From NCBI RefSeq assembly GCF_038595065.1, contig NZ_CP152003.1, positions 1,778,001-1,842,000 on the forward strand: a stretch of DNA of 64,000 nucleotides. The letters run 5' to 3'. How positions within the stretch are numbered: the stretch's first letter is position 1; every line of letters begins with the position of its first letter. The translations under genes and the position numbers were made by a program. Positions 8,482-16,738 of this stretch are shown here, piece by piece. The notes under the pieces were generated by a model. It saw nothing but the letters and a program-made list of their open reading frames with translations. It had not been told where the DNA came from and did not search any database. The DNA is from Sutcliffiella sp. FSL R7-0096 (GTDB lineage: Bacteria; Bacillota; Bacilli; Bacillales; Bacillaceae_I).

Positions 8482-9788
8482 AAGTTAAAATAGGAATTGT
8501 CGGACCAACGGATTCGATAGAACGAATCATGCATGTAGGGAAAGAGTTTGAAGGTGTGGACATGCTATCCTTTTCCTATACTGCTTTGGAAGAGATCGAT
8601 CAGATCATCCTCTCGAACAAAGGGGCAGTCGATCAATGGATGTTCTCTGGACAAGTGCCATTTTCCTATGCAATGTCCAAAGAGCTTATCGAGAAAAATG
8701 AAGGAGGGTATGCTGAGCTGTATGGCTCCAGTTTTCTTGGCACTCTCCTTGAAGCCCAAATAAAAGAAAAGAAGATATTTGAAACCATTAGCCTTGATAC
8801 CATCAAACAAAGCAGGATTGAAATGAACAGGGAATTTTTCTCTCTTCAATCCATTACCTTCCATTCCTATGCTTATGAGGGCTTTGTACCGCCAGGGGAC
8901 CTGGTTAAATTTCACCAAGACTTGTATGAAGAAGGAAAAATAGAGATCGCTTTTACTTGTATTCAATCGGTCTCTGTCAAGTTGAAGGAAATGGGCATAC
9001 CGTGTTACCGTGTCATTCCTTCGGATCTTGCCATATTATCAACATTGGAAGTGCTTATAGAACGGGCGCATTCCCTGCGTTACAGAAAATCACAAATTGC
9101 CATACTGGGGGTGGAAGTCATCCATACTCAAGCTTCCTTGGAGGAGATGCATTATTCCCATAAAATGAAGATCAAGGAGCTAGAATTGAAACGATTGATG
9201 CTTCGATTTGCAGAAGTAGTAAACGGTTCTTTTGTACAATTCGGGGATGGTCTATTCCTTCTTTTTACAACAAGGGGGGAGCTTGAATTGCATATTGAAG
9301 GGGATTCGCTATTACAGTTGATGGAAGATATCAAGATGCAAAGTGATCTGAAGGTAAGGCTTGGGCTCGGCTTTGGTGAAACCGTACTTGCAGCGGAAGA
9401 AAATGTAAGACAGGCCTTTCATCATGCAAGGGAGCAAAAGTCTTCTACGCTCGTTTGTGTGAACGAGGACAGGGATGTAACCGAGTTCTATAATGCAACA
9501 GATAAACTTTCCTTTCAGTCACGTTCCTTAGGCCAGGAGTGGGAAGAGAAATTGAAGGATATCAATATCAGTCCGACTATCGTTTCTAAGATAAAATCCC
9601 TTGCGCAATACTATCAAAAAGAAGTGATCACCTCACAGGACTTGGCAGGCTGGTTAAAAAGTACAGAAAGAAATGCCCGTCGCATACTTTCCGAGCTTGA
9701 ACGATCTGGACTTGTTAAGGTATCCGGCGAGGAACAGTCTGGACACCGAGGAAGACCAAGAAAAATCTATACACTATCGTTTTTGTGA
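8478..9788 (+). CDS. Three-domain transcriptional regulator with C-terminal winged helix
   Basis: A 436-residue protein translated from GTG 8478, which overlaps the preceding stop (GTGA) and has GAGGTGAAA just upstream. Three parts are visible. Residues 1-~200 look like a sensory alpha/beta domain of the PrpR-N or receiver kind. Residues ~205-335 look like a degenerate nucleotide-cyclase/GGDEF-like fold (SQIAILGVEVIH ... VRLGLGFGETV ... NVRQAFHHARE). The C-terminal ~70 residues form a winged helix (ITSQDLAGWLKSTERNARR ... SGLVKVSGEE). I do not recognise a named family. Position inside the operon argues for control of the amidohydrolase and AbgT genes, with the substrate or a nucleotide as a plausible ligand. 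Confidence 0.7.
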   Translation: MKVKIGIVGPTDSIERIMHVGKEFEGVDMLSFSYTALEEIDQIILSNKGAVDQWMFSGQVPFSYAMSKELIEKNEGGYAELYGSSFLGTLLEAQIKEKKIFETISLDTIKQSRIEMNREFFSLQSITFHSYAYEGFVPPGDLVKFHQDLYEEGKIEIAFTCIQSVSVKLKEMGIPCYRVIPSDLAILSTLEVLIERAHSLRYRKSQIAILGVEVIHTQASLEEMHYSHKMKIKELELKRLMLRFAEVVNGSFVQFGDGLFLLFTTRGELELHIEGDSLLQLMEDIKMQSDLKVRLGLGFGETVLAAEENVRQAFHHAREQKSSTLVCVNEDRDVTEFYNATDKLSFQSRSLGQEWEEKLKDINISPTIVSKIKSLAQYYQKEVITSQDLAGWLKSTERNARRILSELERSGLVKVSGEEQSGHRGRPRKIYTLSFL

Positions 9789-9793
9789 ACTTG

Positions 9794-9818
9794 TGGGAAA
9801 TTCTAGTGAGATTTCCCA
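9794..9818. promoter_or_regulatory. Inverted repeat between regulator and abgT
   Basis: TGGGAAAT and ATTTCCCA form perfect 8-bp arms around a 9-base spacer, five bases after the regulator stop codon. No T run follows, so an operator is more likely than a terminator. Confidence 0.45.
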
Positions 9819-9890
9819 ATTCTCATAAACGATTAAATAACTGAAAATATTGAACAAAAAAGGAACTAAGCCTAAAAGGAGTGAGTAAAA

Positions 9891-11423
9891 TTGAGCCAAC
9901 TACAAACACAACAGCAAAAGTCAACCTCCATGCTTGATAGATTCTTGGGAGGCGTCGAAAGAATAGGTAATAAACTGCCTGACCCATTCATGCTATTTGT
10001 CTATTTATCTCTTTTTATTATCGGAGTATCATGGGCAGTCCATCAATTTGGAGTGACGGTAGAGCATCCGGGTACAGGAGAAGAACTGGCGATTAAAAGT
10101 TTACTGTCTGGTGAAGGAATAGAATTTATCCTGACTTCCATGCTAACTAATTTTACAGGTTTTGCTCCTTTGGGTCTCGTACTTGCAATGATGCTAGGTA
10201 TCGGTTTGGCGGATAAGGTGGGGCTGATTGAAGCGGGAATCAAAAAGACAATTCTTAATGCCCCAAAAGCATTGATTACCTATGCAGTAGTAGTAACAGG
10301 TATTCTAGGTAACTTGGCTTCTGATGCGGCCTTTGTTATTGTGCCTCCCCTTGCTGCCATGATTTTCTACACGATCGGCAGACATCCGCTTGCCGGACTT
10401 GCAGCAGGATTTGCCGGAGTAGGGGCAGGTTTTACGGCAAATGTCATCGTCGCTGGAACAGACGCGCTTTTATCGGGTATCGCGACAGAGGCAATTAAAC
10501 CTTTTGATGAAACGCTTATTGTAACACCGGTTGATAATTACTATTTCATGATCGTTTCCGTATTTATCCTTTCAGTTGTTGGTGCGTTGATTACAGATAA
10601 GATTGTCGAGCCTAGGCTTGGCCCATATAGAGGCAAGGTGGATAAGGAATTGGAAGAGCCTGATCCTTTAGAGAGTAAGGGGTTGAGGAATGCGGTTATT
10701 GCAGGAATTGTGTATCTGGTTTTACTGGTTGTCGCGGTGTTTTGGCCTGATTCCATCCTTAGAAATGAAGAAGGTGGACTCGTTCCGTCGTTATTCTTGA
10801 CAGCCATTGTACCGATAACGCTTTTCTTTTTCATTGTTGTTGGAGTAGCATATGGGGTAACAGTCGGTAAAATCAAAAACACTGCAGATGTACCGAAGTT
10901 TATGGCAGAATCCATGAGGGATATGTCGGGCTACATTGTTCTGATTTTTGCAGCTGCCCAGTTTATCGCATACTTTAACTGGTCCAACCTTGGCATATGG
11001 ATAGCCGTGAATGGTGCAGGTTTATTGGAAAGCATGAACTTGACAGGTATACCGGGTATCATCGGGTTTGTCCTCCTTGCAGCCATGTTGAATTTGATTA
11101 TCTTCAGCGGATCTGCACAATGGGCATTGATGGCTCCGATTTTCATCCCGATGTTCTGGATGCTTGATTACCATCCTGCTTTCATTCAAGCGGCATTCCG
11201 TATTGCAGATTCATCCACCAATATCATTACACCATTGAACCCTTATATTATAGTCGTGCTGGCTTTTATGAAAGACTATGATAAAAAAGCGGGGCTTGGG
11301 ACACTGATAGCGTTGATGCTGCCTTATAGTCTCCTCTTCCTTGGGGTATGGATCATTCTCTTGGTGATTTTCGCTTTAGCAGGAATTCCGTTCGGGCCAG
11401 GCGTAGAAATGATGATCAAATAG
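9891..11423 (+). CDS. abgT: AbgT-family transporter (p-aminobenzoyl-glutamate type)
   Basis: A 510-residue integral membrane protein of the AbgT family. It has the typical N-terminal segment (GGVERIGNKLPDPFMLF), hairpin motifs (GNLASDAAFVIVPPLAAMIF, GAGFTANVIVAGTDALLSGI) and the C-terminal signature FSGSAQWALMAPIFIP ... DSSTNIITPLNPY. Known members take up p-aminobenzoyl-glutamate (AbgT) or export sulfonamides (MtrF). Two M20 hydrolases upstream favour uptake here. The start is TTG 9891 behind AAAAGGAGTGAG. A hairpin 47 bases after the stop may end the transcript or control the HPr-like gene. Confidence 0.85.
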   Translation: MSQLQTQQQKSTSMLDRFLGGVERIGNKLPDPFMLFVYLSLFIIGVSWAVHQFGVTVEHPGTGEELAIKSLLSGEGIEFILTSMLTNFTGFAPLGLVLAMMLGIGLADKVGLIEAGIKKTILNAPKALITYAVVVTGILGNLASDAAFVIVPPLAAMIFYTIGRHPLAGLAAGFAGVGAGFTANVIVAGTDALLSGIATEAIKPFDETLIVTPVDNYYFMIVSVFILSVVGALITDKIVEPRLGPYRGKVDKELEEPDPLESKGLRNAVIAGIVYLVLLVVAVFWPDSILRNEEGGLVPSLFLTAIVPITLFFFIVVGVAYGVTVGKIKNTADVPKFMAESMRDMSGYIVLIFAAAQFIAYFNWSNLGIWIAVNGAGLLESMNLTGIPGIIGFVLLAAMLNLIIFSGSAQWALMAPIFIPMFWMLDYHPAFIQAAFRIADSSTNIITPLNPYIIVVLAFMKDYDKKAGLGTLIALMLPYSLLFLGVWIILLVIFALAGIPFGPGVEMMIK

Positions 11424-11469
11424 GTAGGCAAAAGAACTATTTTAAGAAAATTATTCATTAAGCATAATT

Positions 11470-11515
11470 CCCTCACATACCATATATAAATTTGTGGTAA
11501 TGTGGGGGGATTTTT
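11470..11515 (+). promoter_or_regulatory. Hairpin that buries the HPr-like gene's ribosome binding site
   Basis: CCCTCACATACCA (11470-11482) pairs with TGGTA plus TGTGGGGG (11495-11508, one bulged A) to give a 13-bp stem. ATTTTT follows, as in a terminator. The 3' arm contains the G run (11504-11509) that is also the only ribosome binding site for ATG 11517. Confidence 0.6.
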
Positions 11516-11516
11516 A

Positions 11517-11780
11517 ATGGTATCCAAACAAATAACTGTTGCACTCGAATATGGGCTCCACTCCAAAGCAGCTCAATATTTTGTTGGTAAAGCAAATAGC
11601 TATACAGCGGATATTCAAGTGGTCAGGCATAACAGGATCATTGATGCCAAAAGCATTCTGGGACTCCTGTCGCTTGGGATTGGTAAAGGAAACGTTGTAA
11701 CAGTAAAAGCGGAAGGGACAGATGAAAAAGAAGCCGTGGAAGGACTCACCCGTTTTCTAAAAGGCGAAGAAAGGTATTAA
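11517..11780 (+). CDS. HPr-like phosphocarrier protein
   Basis: An 87-residue protein with the length and both phosphorylation sites of HPr. His15 lies in GLHSKAA, and Ser46 in DAKSILGLLSLG. Classical HPr has GLHARPA, so Arg17 is Lys and Pro18 is Ala here. Crh instead lacks His15, so this is a third variant. His15 phosphorylation by enzyme I, or a regulatory role with CcpA through Ser46, are both possible. It lies downstream of abgT without ptsI nearby, so it is probably not the main HPr. I chose ATG 11517 over GTG 11502 because of the G-rich ribosome binding site. Confidence 0.75.
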   Translation: MVSKQITVALEYGLHSKAAQYFVGKANSYTADIQVVRHNRIIDAKSILGLLSLGIGKGNVVTVKAEGTDEKEAVEGLTRFLKGEERY

Positions 11781-12011
11781 AGAAAGCAGGTGGATGTGTG
11801 AGTCCATCTGTTTTTTAGTTGTTGATAGGACATTTGAGATTATAGAGAATGAACAAGGCGTTCTGCATCCGATATTATTCGAAAGGAAATTTTTACATTC
11901 CTTGAACGGACAGGTTCGTGTTATACTCTTCGAATGAATATATGTCCATGTTTATGAAGCTAATAAACTTGGGTAAATACCTTCGTATAAGTAGAAATGG
12001 AGGAGAACATC

Positions 12012-13001
12012 ATGAAAACTCGCGATTCCTTCTTTGATAATGCGAAGTTTATCTTAATTTTTTTAGTTGTATTCGGGCACATCATTTCCCCTTATCGGGC
12101 AAATGATGAGTGGCTTGTATCCATTTATCATTTTATCTTTATTTTTCATATGCCAGCCTTTATTCTATTGGCAGGGCATTTCAGTACCAACTTTCATAAA
12201 AAAGGCTATTATGTAAAAATTATAACGAGATTGCTAGTACCGTATCTCATTTTACAGACGATTTATACGCTGTATTACAGTCAGCTTTATGCAGATCCAT
12301 CTATGACATTAGAATACTTCACCCCAAGATGGGCGATGTGGTTCTTATTGAGTATGATTGCCTGGAAGCTTATGTTGCCCCTGTTTGGGAAATTCCAGGC
12401 GAGATATAGTATACCGCTGGCAATACTATTGGGTATCGTAATTGGTTTTGTTGATATACCTGAAAGATTCTTAAGCTTGGACAGAACGTTTTATTTCTTT
12501 CCATTCTTTTTGATAGGATACTATTTAACTATGACAGACTTATTTGAAAAGCTGAAAAATGGTGCATATCGTATTTATGCTTCGGCATTCCTAGTTGTGT
12601 TATTTGCTGGAATTTACATTTGGCTAGGTGGAATTGATGGAGCGAGTATCCTTTATGGAACTTACACCTTCTCTTCTGTAACGGATATGTTGATCCGCAT
12701 TGGAATTTATGCTGGTAGTATGCTTGTAACCATTGCATTTTTTGCATTGGTACCTAAAGAGAAATATATCTTCACAGGCATTGGAAGAAGATCATTTTAT
12801 GTGTATATCTTGCATGGCTTTATCATCAAATGGTTCTTTGAGACGAGCTTTGGCCAAGCAGTCAACTCTCCTGCGGGATACATGTTGCTACTGTTATTGA
12901 GTATCCTTGTGACGGTGTTAACAGGGAATAAATACGTGGTGAAAGCCATTCAGACGCCATTTGGCTATCTGAAGGAAAGTTTGTCGTTAAAGAATGGCTA
13001 A
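12012..13001 (+). CDS. Membrane acyltransferase, acyltransferase-3 family
   Basis: About 330 residues with ten or so transmembrane helices. The N-terminal motif RDSFFDNAKFILIFLVVFGH carries the conserved His of acyltransferase-3/OafA-type O-acyltransferases, and FYVYILHGFIIK the late His. Such enzymes acetylate or acylate cell-wall polysaccharides or exported small molecules at the membrane; this one resembles the YkrP-like short forms without an extracellular domain. The start ATG 12012 follows GGAGGA; the upstream in-frame ATG 11997 has no ribosome binding site. Single gene with its own terminator. Confidence 0.78.
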   Translation: MKTRDSFFDNAKFILIFLVVFGHIISPYRANDEWLVSIYHFIFIFHMPAFILLAGHFSTNFHKKGYYVKIITRLLVPYLILQTIYTLYYSQLYADPSMTLEYFTPRWAMWFLLSMIAWKLMLPLFGKFQARYSIPLAILLGIVIGFVDIPERFLSLDRTFYFFPFFLIGYYLTMTDLFEKLKNGAYRIYASAFLVVLFAGIYIWLGGIDGASILYGTYTFSSVTDMLIRIGIYAGSMLVTIAFFALVPKEKYIFTGIGRRSFYVYILHGFIIKWFFETSFGQAVNSPAGYMLLLLLSILVTVLTGNKYVVKAIQTPFGYLKESLSLKNG

Positions 13002-13005
13002 ATAT

Positions 13006-13047
13006 AAAAGCCGCTCCGTAACTTTAGGTTACAGGAGCGGCTTTTTA
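13006..13047 (+). terminator. Terminator of the acyltransferase gene
   Basis: Stem AAAAGCCGCTCC / GGAGCGGCTTTT with an inner GTAAC / GTTAC stem, ending in T residues. Confidence 0.9.
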
Positions 13048-13146
13048 AAGTCTAATTACGGAGTGTGATGGATGAAAAAATACTGCTTTTTAAAGGGATA
13101 TGCTTGTTTGTTCACCAACATCTCCTAGCAGGACAAAATCTGAAAG

Positions 13147-13602
13147 TTAGATTCTTGTTTTTTCCCACTCGCTCAAGTGTAGGACTCCGAGTTCAGGTTT
13201 AGGCTCCTCGTCGAGAACGGCAAGATACTCCAAGTTATTTCCATCAGGGTCTGAGAAGTAATAGCAGGCAGCAGGCATCCATGCGTGGACAACGGGTTCG
13301 CTTGCGTCCAATCCAAAGCTCGGAGAAAGCGCAATACCTTTTTCATCTAGAAACTGAGGCACGTTTCGTAATTGTTCGAGTGTCACCTTAAAAGCAAAAT
13401 GTGAACGGACAAATTCATGCTCCTTGACCTCCCACACTCCCAGCATCTGCTGTTTTTTTTCTGAATCACCTAAAAAGAAAAATGCCACTCTTCGCTCCTC
13501 TAAAAAGTAAGCAAGCTCTAACCCCAGATTTTTATAAAATGCTACCGCCGACTCCAAATTTACCGTTTTCACATGCGTTTCATATAATTCCGCGTTTTTC
13601 AT
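13147..13602 (-). CDS. VOC-family (glyoxalase-like) protein
   Basis: A 151-residue protein with two beta-alpha-beta-beta-beta halves of the vicinal oxygen chelate superfamily. It shows the opening ETHVKTVNLESAVAFYKNLG and the closing YYFSDPDGNNLEYLA. Metal-ligand candidates are the His near residue 9, a His in SHFAFKV and the Glu in NNLEYLA. Members include glyoxalases, dioxygenases and resistance proteins; the substrate cannot be told from the sequence. ATG 13602 is preceded by CAGGAGGTAACTTTCC, a strong ribosome binding site. Monocistronic. Confidence 0.75.
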   Translation of the reverse strand: MKNAELYETHVKTVNLESAVAFYKNLGLELAYFLEERRVAFFFLGDSEKKQQMLGVWEVKEHEFVRSHFAFKVTLEQLRNVPQFLDEKGIALSPSFGLDASEPVVHAWMPAACYYFSDPDGNNLEYLAVLDEEPKPELGVLHLSEWEKTRI

Positions 13603-13703
13603 GGAAAGTTACCTCCTGATATTTATTAACTACTTTTATTGTAATAGGAATTTTTACACTTAACCTCCTGAATAAGTGGGAAGATTAGATACAACTTTAG
13701 ACG

Positions 13704-13736
13704 GAAAAAAACACATAACCTGTTAGGGTTATGTGC
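13704..13736 (-). terminator. Terminator of the small membrane protein gene
   Basis: Read on the minus strand, CACATAACC / GGTTATGTG with a 6-base loop is followed by seven T. Confidence 0.85.
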
Positions 13737-13751
13737 TATTGTTACAATATA

Positions 13752-14033
13752 TTATGGGGTTTGTTTATCCAGTTTTTTTGAATCCATTTTGACAGAACGA
13801 TAGTTGTTAACAACCCATATTCCTAACAGGGAGAGTACGGTGGACATAGTAATAACGGTGGGCAATAGGTCGGTGATTTTTGCAATTAAACTATATAAGA
13901 TACCAAAACTGACCATTGTCAGAATTACACTGACAAAATGAACTTTTTTGTTCAGGTATGCCATTAAACCGCCACCTGAAAAAACAAGCATACCAAGCAA
14001 GAATAGCGCAATCACTGGAAAAAGATATTCCAT
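13752..14033 (-). CDS. Small three-helix membrane protein
   Basis: The product has three hydrophobic segments (LFPVIALFLLGMLVF, VSVILTMVSFGILYSLI, VITMSTVLSLLGIWVV) and a short charged tail. I do not recognise the family. The frame opens at ATG 14054, but the only good ribosome binding site (CGGAGG) lies inside the first codons. It points to ATG 14033, 11 bases downstream, giving 93 residues. It is divergent from the Nudix gene with about 100 bases between them. Confidence 0.55.
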   Translation of the reverse strand: MEYLFPVIALFLLGMLVFSGGGLMAYLNKKVHFVSVILTMVSFGILYSLIAKITDLLPTVITMSTVLSLLGIWVVNNYRSVKMDSKKLDKQTP

Positions 14034-14129
14034 GTCTTGCATAACCTCCGTCATGATGGTTTCTGTTTCTATATGTATAGTATATCATAAAACGGAGAAA
14101 AGATTCAGAAATCGGACAGGGGGTCGCTT

Positions 14130-14576
14130 ATGAAAGTCAGGAAAGCCGTTGGTGCAATCGTAACGATTGATGAGGATTATGTGTTAATACTGAAAACAAA
14201 AATACATACTACAGAAGGTAAAAAAGAAATTGATGGTGAATGGGATTTTATAAAAGGGGGGGTGGAGGAAGAGGATCCTTCACTTGAGAAAGCTATCATA
14301 AGGGAACTTGAGGAAGAGACGGGAATGAAGTCGTTTTTTGTGAAAAAGGAATTGGAAGAAAGAATAAGCTTTAAATTTCCACAACATGTTGCAGAAAGGG
14401 TGGGATTTCATTCCCAAGAGACAACCATGTTTCTTGTTGAATATATAGGTGAGAACAAAGACTGGAGACCGCAGGATGACGAGATTAGTGAGATCGGTTA
14501 TTTCAAAAAAGAAGAGGTTCTAAGAAAGCTTGCTCACGAGGAAACAAGGAAATACTTCCAAAAGCATTGTTTATAA
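14130..14576 (+). CDS. Nudix hydrolase
   Basis: A 148-residue protein with a full Nudix box at residues 43-66: G, five residues, E, seven residues, then RELEEETGM. It binds Mg and hydrolyses a nucleoside diphosphate linked to another group. The segment before the box (EIDGEWDFIKGG) and the C-terminal region do not identify a substrate; NTP pyrophosphatase or RNA-cap type activity are both possible. The start ATG 14130 lies behind AGGGGGTCGCTT. It is followed at once by the promoter of the ABC-F leader. Confidence 0.85.
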   Translation: MKVRKAVGAIVTIDEDYVLILKTKIHTTEGKKEIDGEWDFIKGGVEEEDPSLEKAIIRELEEETGMKSFFVKKELEERISFKFPQHVAERVGFHSQETTMFLVEYIGENKDWRPQDDEISEIGYFKKEEVLRKLAHEETRKYFQKHCL

Positions 14577-14582
14577 TTAGGA

Positions 14583-14611
14583 TTGACAATATGTAAAAGG
14601 GAAAATATACT
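14583..14611 (+). promoter_or_regulatory. Sigma-A promoter of the ABC-F attenuation leader
   Basis: TTGACA (14583-14588), 17 bases, then TATACT (14606-14611), a near-consensus vegetative promoter. It would give a leader of about 330 bases before the ABC-F start codon. Confidence 0.85.
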
Positions 14612-14689
14612 AATAGTGCAAGACTATACGAGAAAAGGAAGGTACAAGGTGCGATGTGGAATTAATCTATTTTTTAGGAGTGAACTCAT

Positions 14690-14791
14690 GTGATTGATAA
14701 AATGAGGAACCTGGAGAATTGGATTAGTCTGCCCATTTTTACCTGCCATAAGTATCGGAAGAAAGTCGCTTCGCTATCCTTTTTGGAATAG
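14690..14791 (+). CDS. 33-residue leader peptide of the ABC-F gene
   Basis: GTG 14690 lies nine bases after AGGAG and opens a 33-codon frame (V-I-D-K-M-R-N-L-E-N-W ... S-F-L-E) ending at TAG 14789. It sits between the promoter and an intrinsic terminator, the position expected for a stalling peptide. Codons 7-10 contain CCTGGAGA, exactly complementary to the 5' arm of the downstream terminator (14861-14868). A second pair, TAAGTATC (14749-14756) with GATACTTA (14803-14810), can fold across the end of the peptide frame. Ribosome stalling by an antibiotic would choose between these folds. The peptide itself has no recognisable family. Confidence 0.7.
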   Translation: MIDKMRNLENWISLPIFTCHKYRKKVASLSFLE

Positions 14792-14855
14792 TTTTATTTT
14801 GTGATACTTACTTGTAGAATAGGCCTTGTTTGCATATGCAATCGACTTTTCGTTC

Positions 14856-14887
14856 AAACCTCTCCAGGATTCTGGGGAGGTTTTTTG
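14856..14887 (+). terminator. Attenuator terminator in the ABC-F leader
   Basis: AACCTCTCCAG / CTGGGGAGGTT with loop GATT gives an 11-bp stem followed by a T run, 65 bases before the ABC-F start codon. It would stop transcription unless the 5' arm is sequestered. Confidence 0.88.
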
Positions 14888-14951
14888 TGATGATTGATAC
14901 TATGGCTGCTCATATATAAACAATAAAACATTAATGATGAGGTGCATATGT

Positions 14952-16676
14952 ATGACAATGATATTACAAGTGAAACAAGTGAATAAGAGTTTCGGAGAAC
15001 GGGATATTTTGAAGGAGATATCTTTTGATATAAGAAATGGGGAAAAGATAGGGTTGGTCGGTTGGAACGGTGCAGGGAAAACGACCTTGATGAAGTTATT
15101 GATGGGGGCGATCGAACCAGATTCTGGAAGTATTAAGAAACTCCCTACTACATTAAGAATTGGCTATCTCCCACAGAGTACTGATTACACGATAAGGACA
15201 GAAGAAGAAATGATCGAGGAAGGTAAAAGCCTACTGCGAACGGCCAGTGAGTTGGGGGTGAACCGTTTCATCACAGGAGGTGAAGACTTCTTTGACACCT
15301 TAAGCGGAGGCGAGAGGCTTAAGGTGGCTTTGGCGAAAATTTGGACACAATCTCCGCAACTTCTTTGTCTGGATGAGCCGACCAATCATATGGATATGAA
15401 AGGTGTTAACTGGTTGGTGTCAGAATTACAGAAGTTTAACGGTGCAGCCATCATCATTTCCCATGACAGATATTTCTTAGATAAAACGGTTTCTAAGATT
15501 TATGAAATAGAGGACTGCAAGCTAATGGAGTATGAAGGTAATTATACAGCGTATCGCCAAGAGAAACAGCGCCGTCTCGATCAACAAACGCGTGATTATG
15601 GGAAGCAACAAAGAAAGATAAAAATGATTGAAGATCAAGTTGCCAACTTGAAGCAGTGGTCAGAAAAAGCGCATAGGGAAGCAGGAAAGAGGGATAACCC
15701 AGGTGAGCGTAAACAGATGGGCTTAAAGGAATTCGAGCGGGTAAAAGCGAAGAAAAAGGATAATCAAATTAAATCAAAGACAAAAAGGCTGGAGCTTGAA
15801 CTCTCCAAACATAAAGTGGAAAAGCCGAAGGAAGAAGTCCAGGTCAAATTTGAGTTTGAAACGGATGGAAAAAGAGGAAAAAGAATACTGGAAGCGAAAG
15901 GGCTAACAAAGCAATTTGCGGAACGACTGCTGTTTGAAAAAAGCCATTTTTACGTGAAGCATGGAGAGAGAATTGGGTTAATTGGTGAAAATGGAGCAGG
16001 GAAAACCACTTTTATTAAAATGCTATTGGAACAGGAATCAATTACAAAAGGCTCCCTGTGGAAAAGTGCTTCCCTGAAAATTGCCTATTTGAGTCAGGAA
16101 GTCAGTGACATGCCTTTGGATCAAAATGCAATGGAATATATAGATCTTATTGGGTGGGAACGTGTTTCCAAAGCCCGCACGATTTTTGCGAATATGGGGA
16201 TGCATGAGGAAAAGCTCACAAAGCCACTTAATACCTTAAGCCTTGGTGAAAAAACTAGAGTCAAATTGGTTCACATGATCATGCAGGAATATGATGTCTT
16301 AATACTGGACGAACCGACGAATCATCTGGACTTACCGAGCAGAGAACAGATGGAGGCTACCTTGTCTACGTTCACTGGAACGGTCATGGTCATCTCCCAT
16401 GACCGGTATTTCATTGAAAAACTTTGCGACAAGTTGCTGGTGATTGAAAATAAAAGAATCAAACGAGTGGAAACAGGTCTACAGGAGTACGAAGAGAGTA
16501 AAAAGAAGCAGGTGTCATCTTCTGAAAAAGAAACAAGGGAACAGATTGCGATATTGGAGGCAAAGATTACCGAATTATTGGGGAAAATCACTATGGTAAA
16601 TAAGGACAGTAAGGAATATTCTGACATGGATGATGAGTTACTCAAGTTAATGCAATTAAAAAGAGAATTAGCCTGA
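14952..16676 (+). CDS. ABC-F ribosome-protection protein, VmlR-like
   Basis: A 574-residue protein of two ABC ATPase domains without membrane segments: Walker A GWNGAGKTT (~37-45) and GENGAGKTT (~344-352), two ABC signatures (LSGGE, LSLGE), and two DEPTNH Walker B motifs. The linker between them (QWSEKAHREAGK ... FERVKAKKKDNQIKSKTKR) closely matches the antibiotic-resistance-domain linker of B. subtilis VmlR. A short C-terminal coiled tail is also like VmlR. The family binds the ribosomal E site and dislodges lincosamides, streptogramin A or pleuromutilins; the exact spectrum here is unknown. I chose ATG 14952, seven bases after GATGAGGTG, over ATG 14934. The attenuation leader upstream supports antibiotic induction. 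Confidence 0.85.
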   Translation: MTMILQVKQVNKSFGERDILKEISFDIRNGEKIGLVGWNGAGKTTLMKLLMGAIEPDSGSIKKLPTTLRIGYLPQSTDYTIRTEEEMIEEGKSLLRTASELGVNRFITGGEDFFDTLSGGERLKVALAKIWTQSPQLLCLDEPTNHMDMKGVNWLVSELQKFNGAAIIISHDRYFLDKTVSKIYEIEDCKLMEYEGNYTAYRQEKQRRLDQQTRDYGKQQRKIKMIEDQVANLKQWSEKAHREAGKRDNPGERKQMGLKEFERVKAKKKDNQIKSKTKRLELELSKHKVEKPKEEVQVKFEFETDGKRGKRILEAKGLTKQFAERLLFEKSHFYVKHGERIGLIGENGAGKTTFIKMLLEQESITKGSLWKSASLKIAYLSQEVSDMPLDQNAMEYIDLIGWERVSKARTIFANMGMHEEKLTKPLNTLSLGEKTRVKLVHMIMQEYDVLILDEPTNHLDLPSREQMEATLSTFTGTVMVISHDRYFIEKLCDKLLVIENKRIKRVETGLQEYEESKKKQVSSSEKETREQIAILEAKITELLGKITMVNKDSKEYSDMDDELLKLMQLKRELA

Positions 16677-16683
16677 ATAAATG

Positions 16684-16730
16684 AAGAGGCTGCCATTAGG
16701 TTCGAAATTTCCTAATGACAGCCTCTTTTC
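16684..16730. terminator. Bidirectional terminator after the ABC-F gene
   Basis: AAGAGGCTGCCATTAGG pairs with CCTAATGACAGCCTCTT (one mismatch) around a 10-base loop, with T runs downstream. It lies between convergent genes. Confidence 0.85.
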
Positions 16731-16738
16731 TTATTTCA

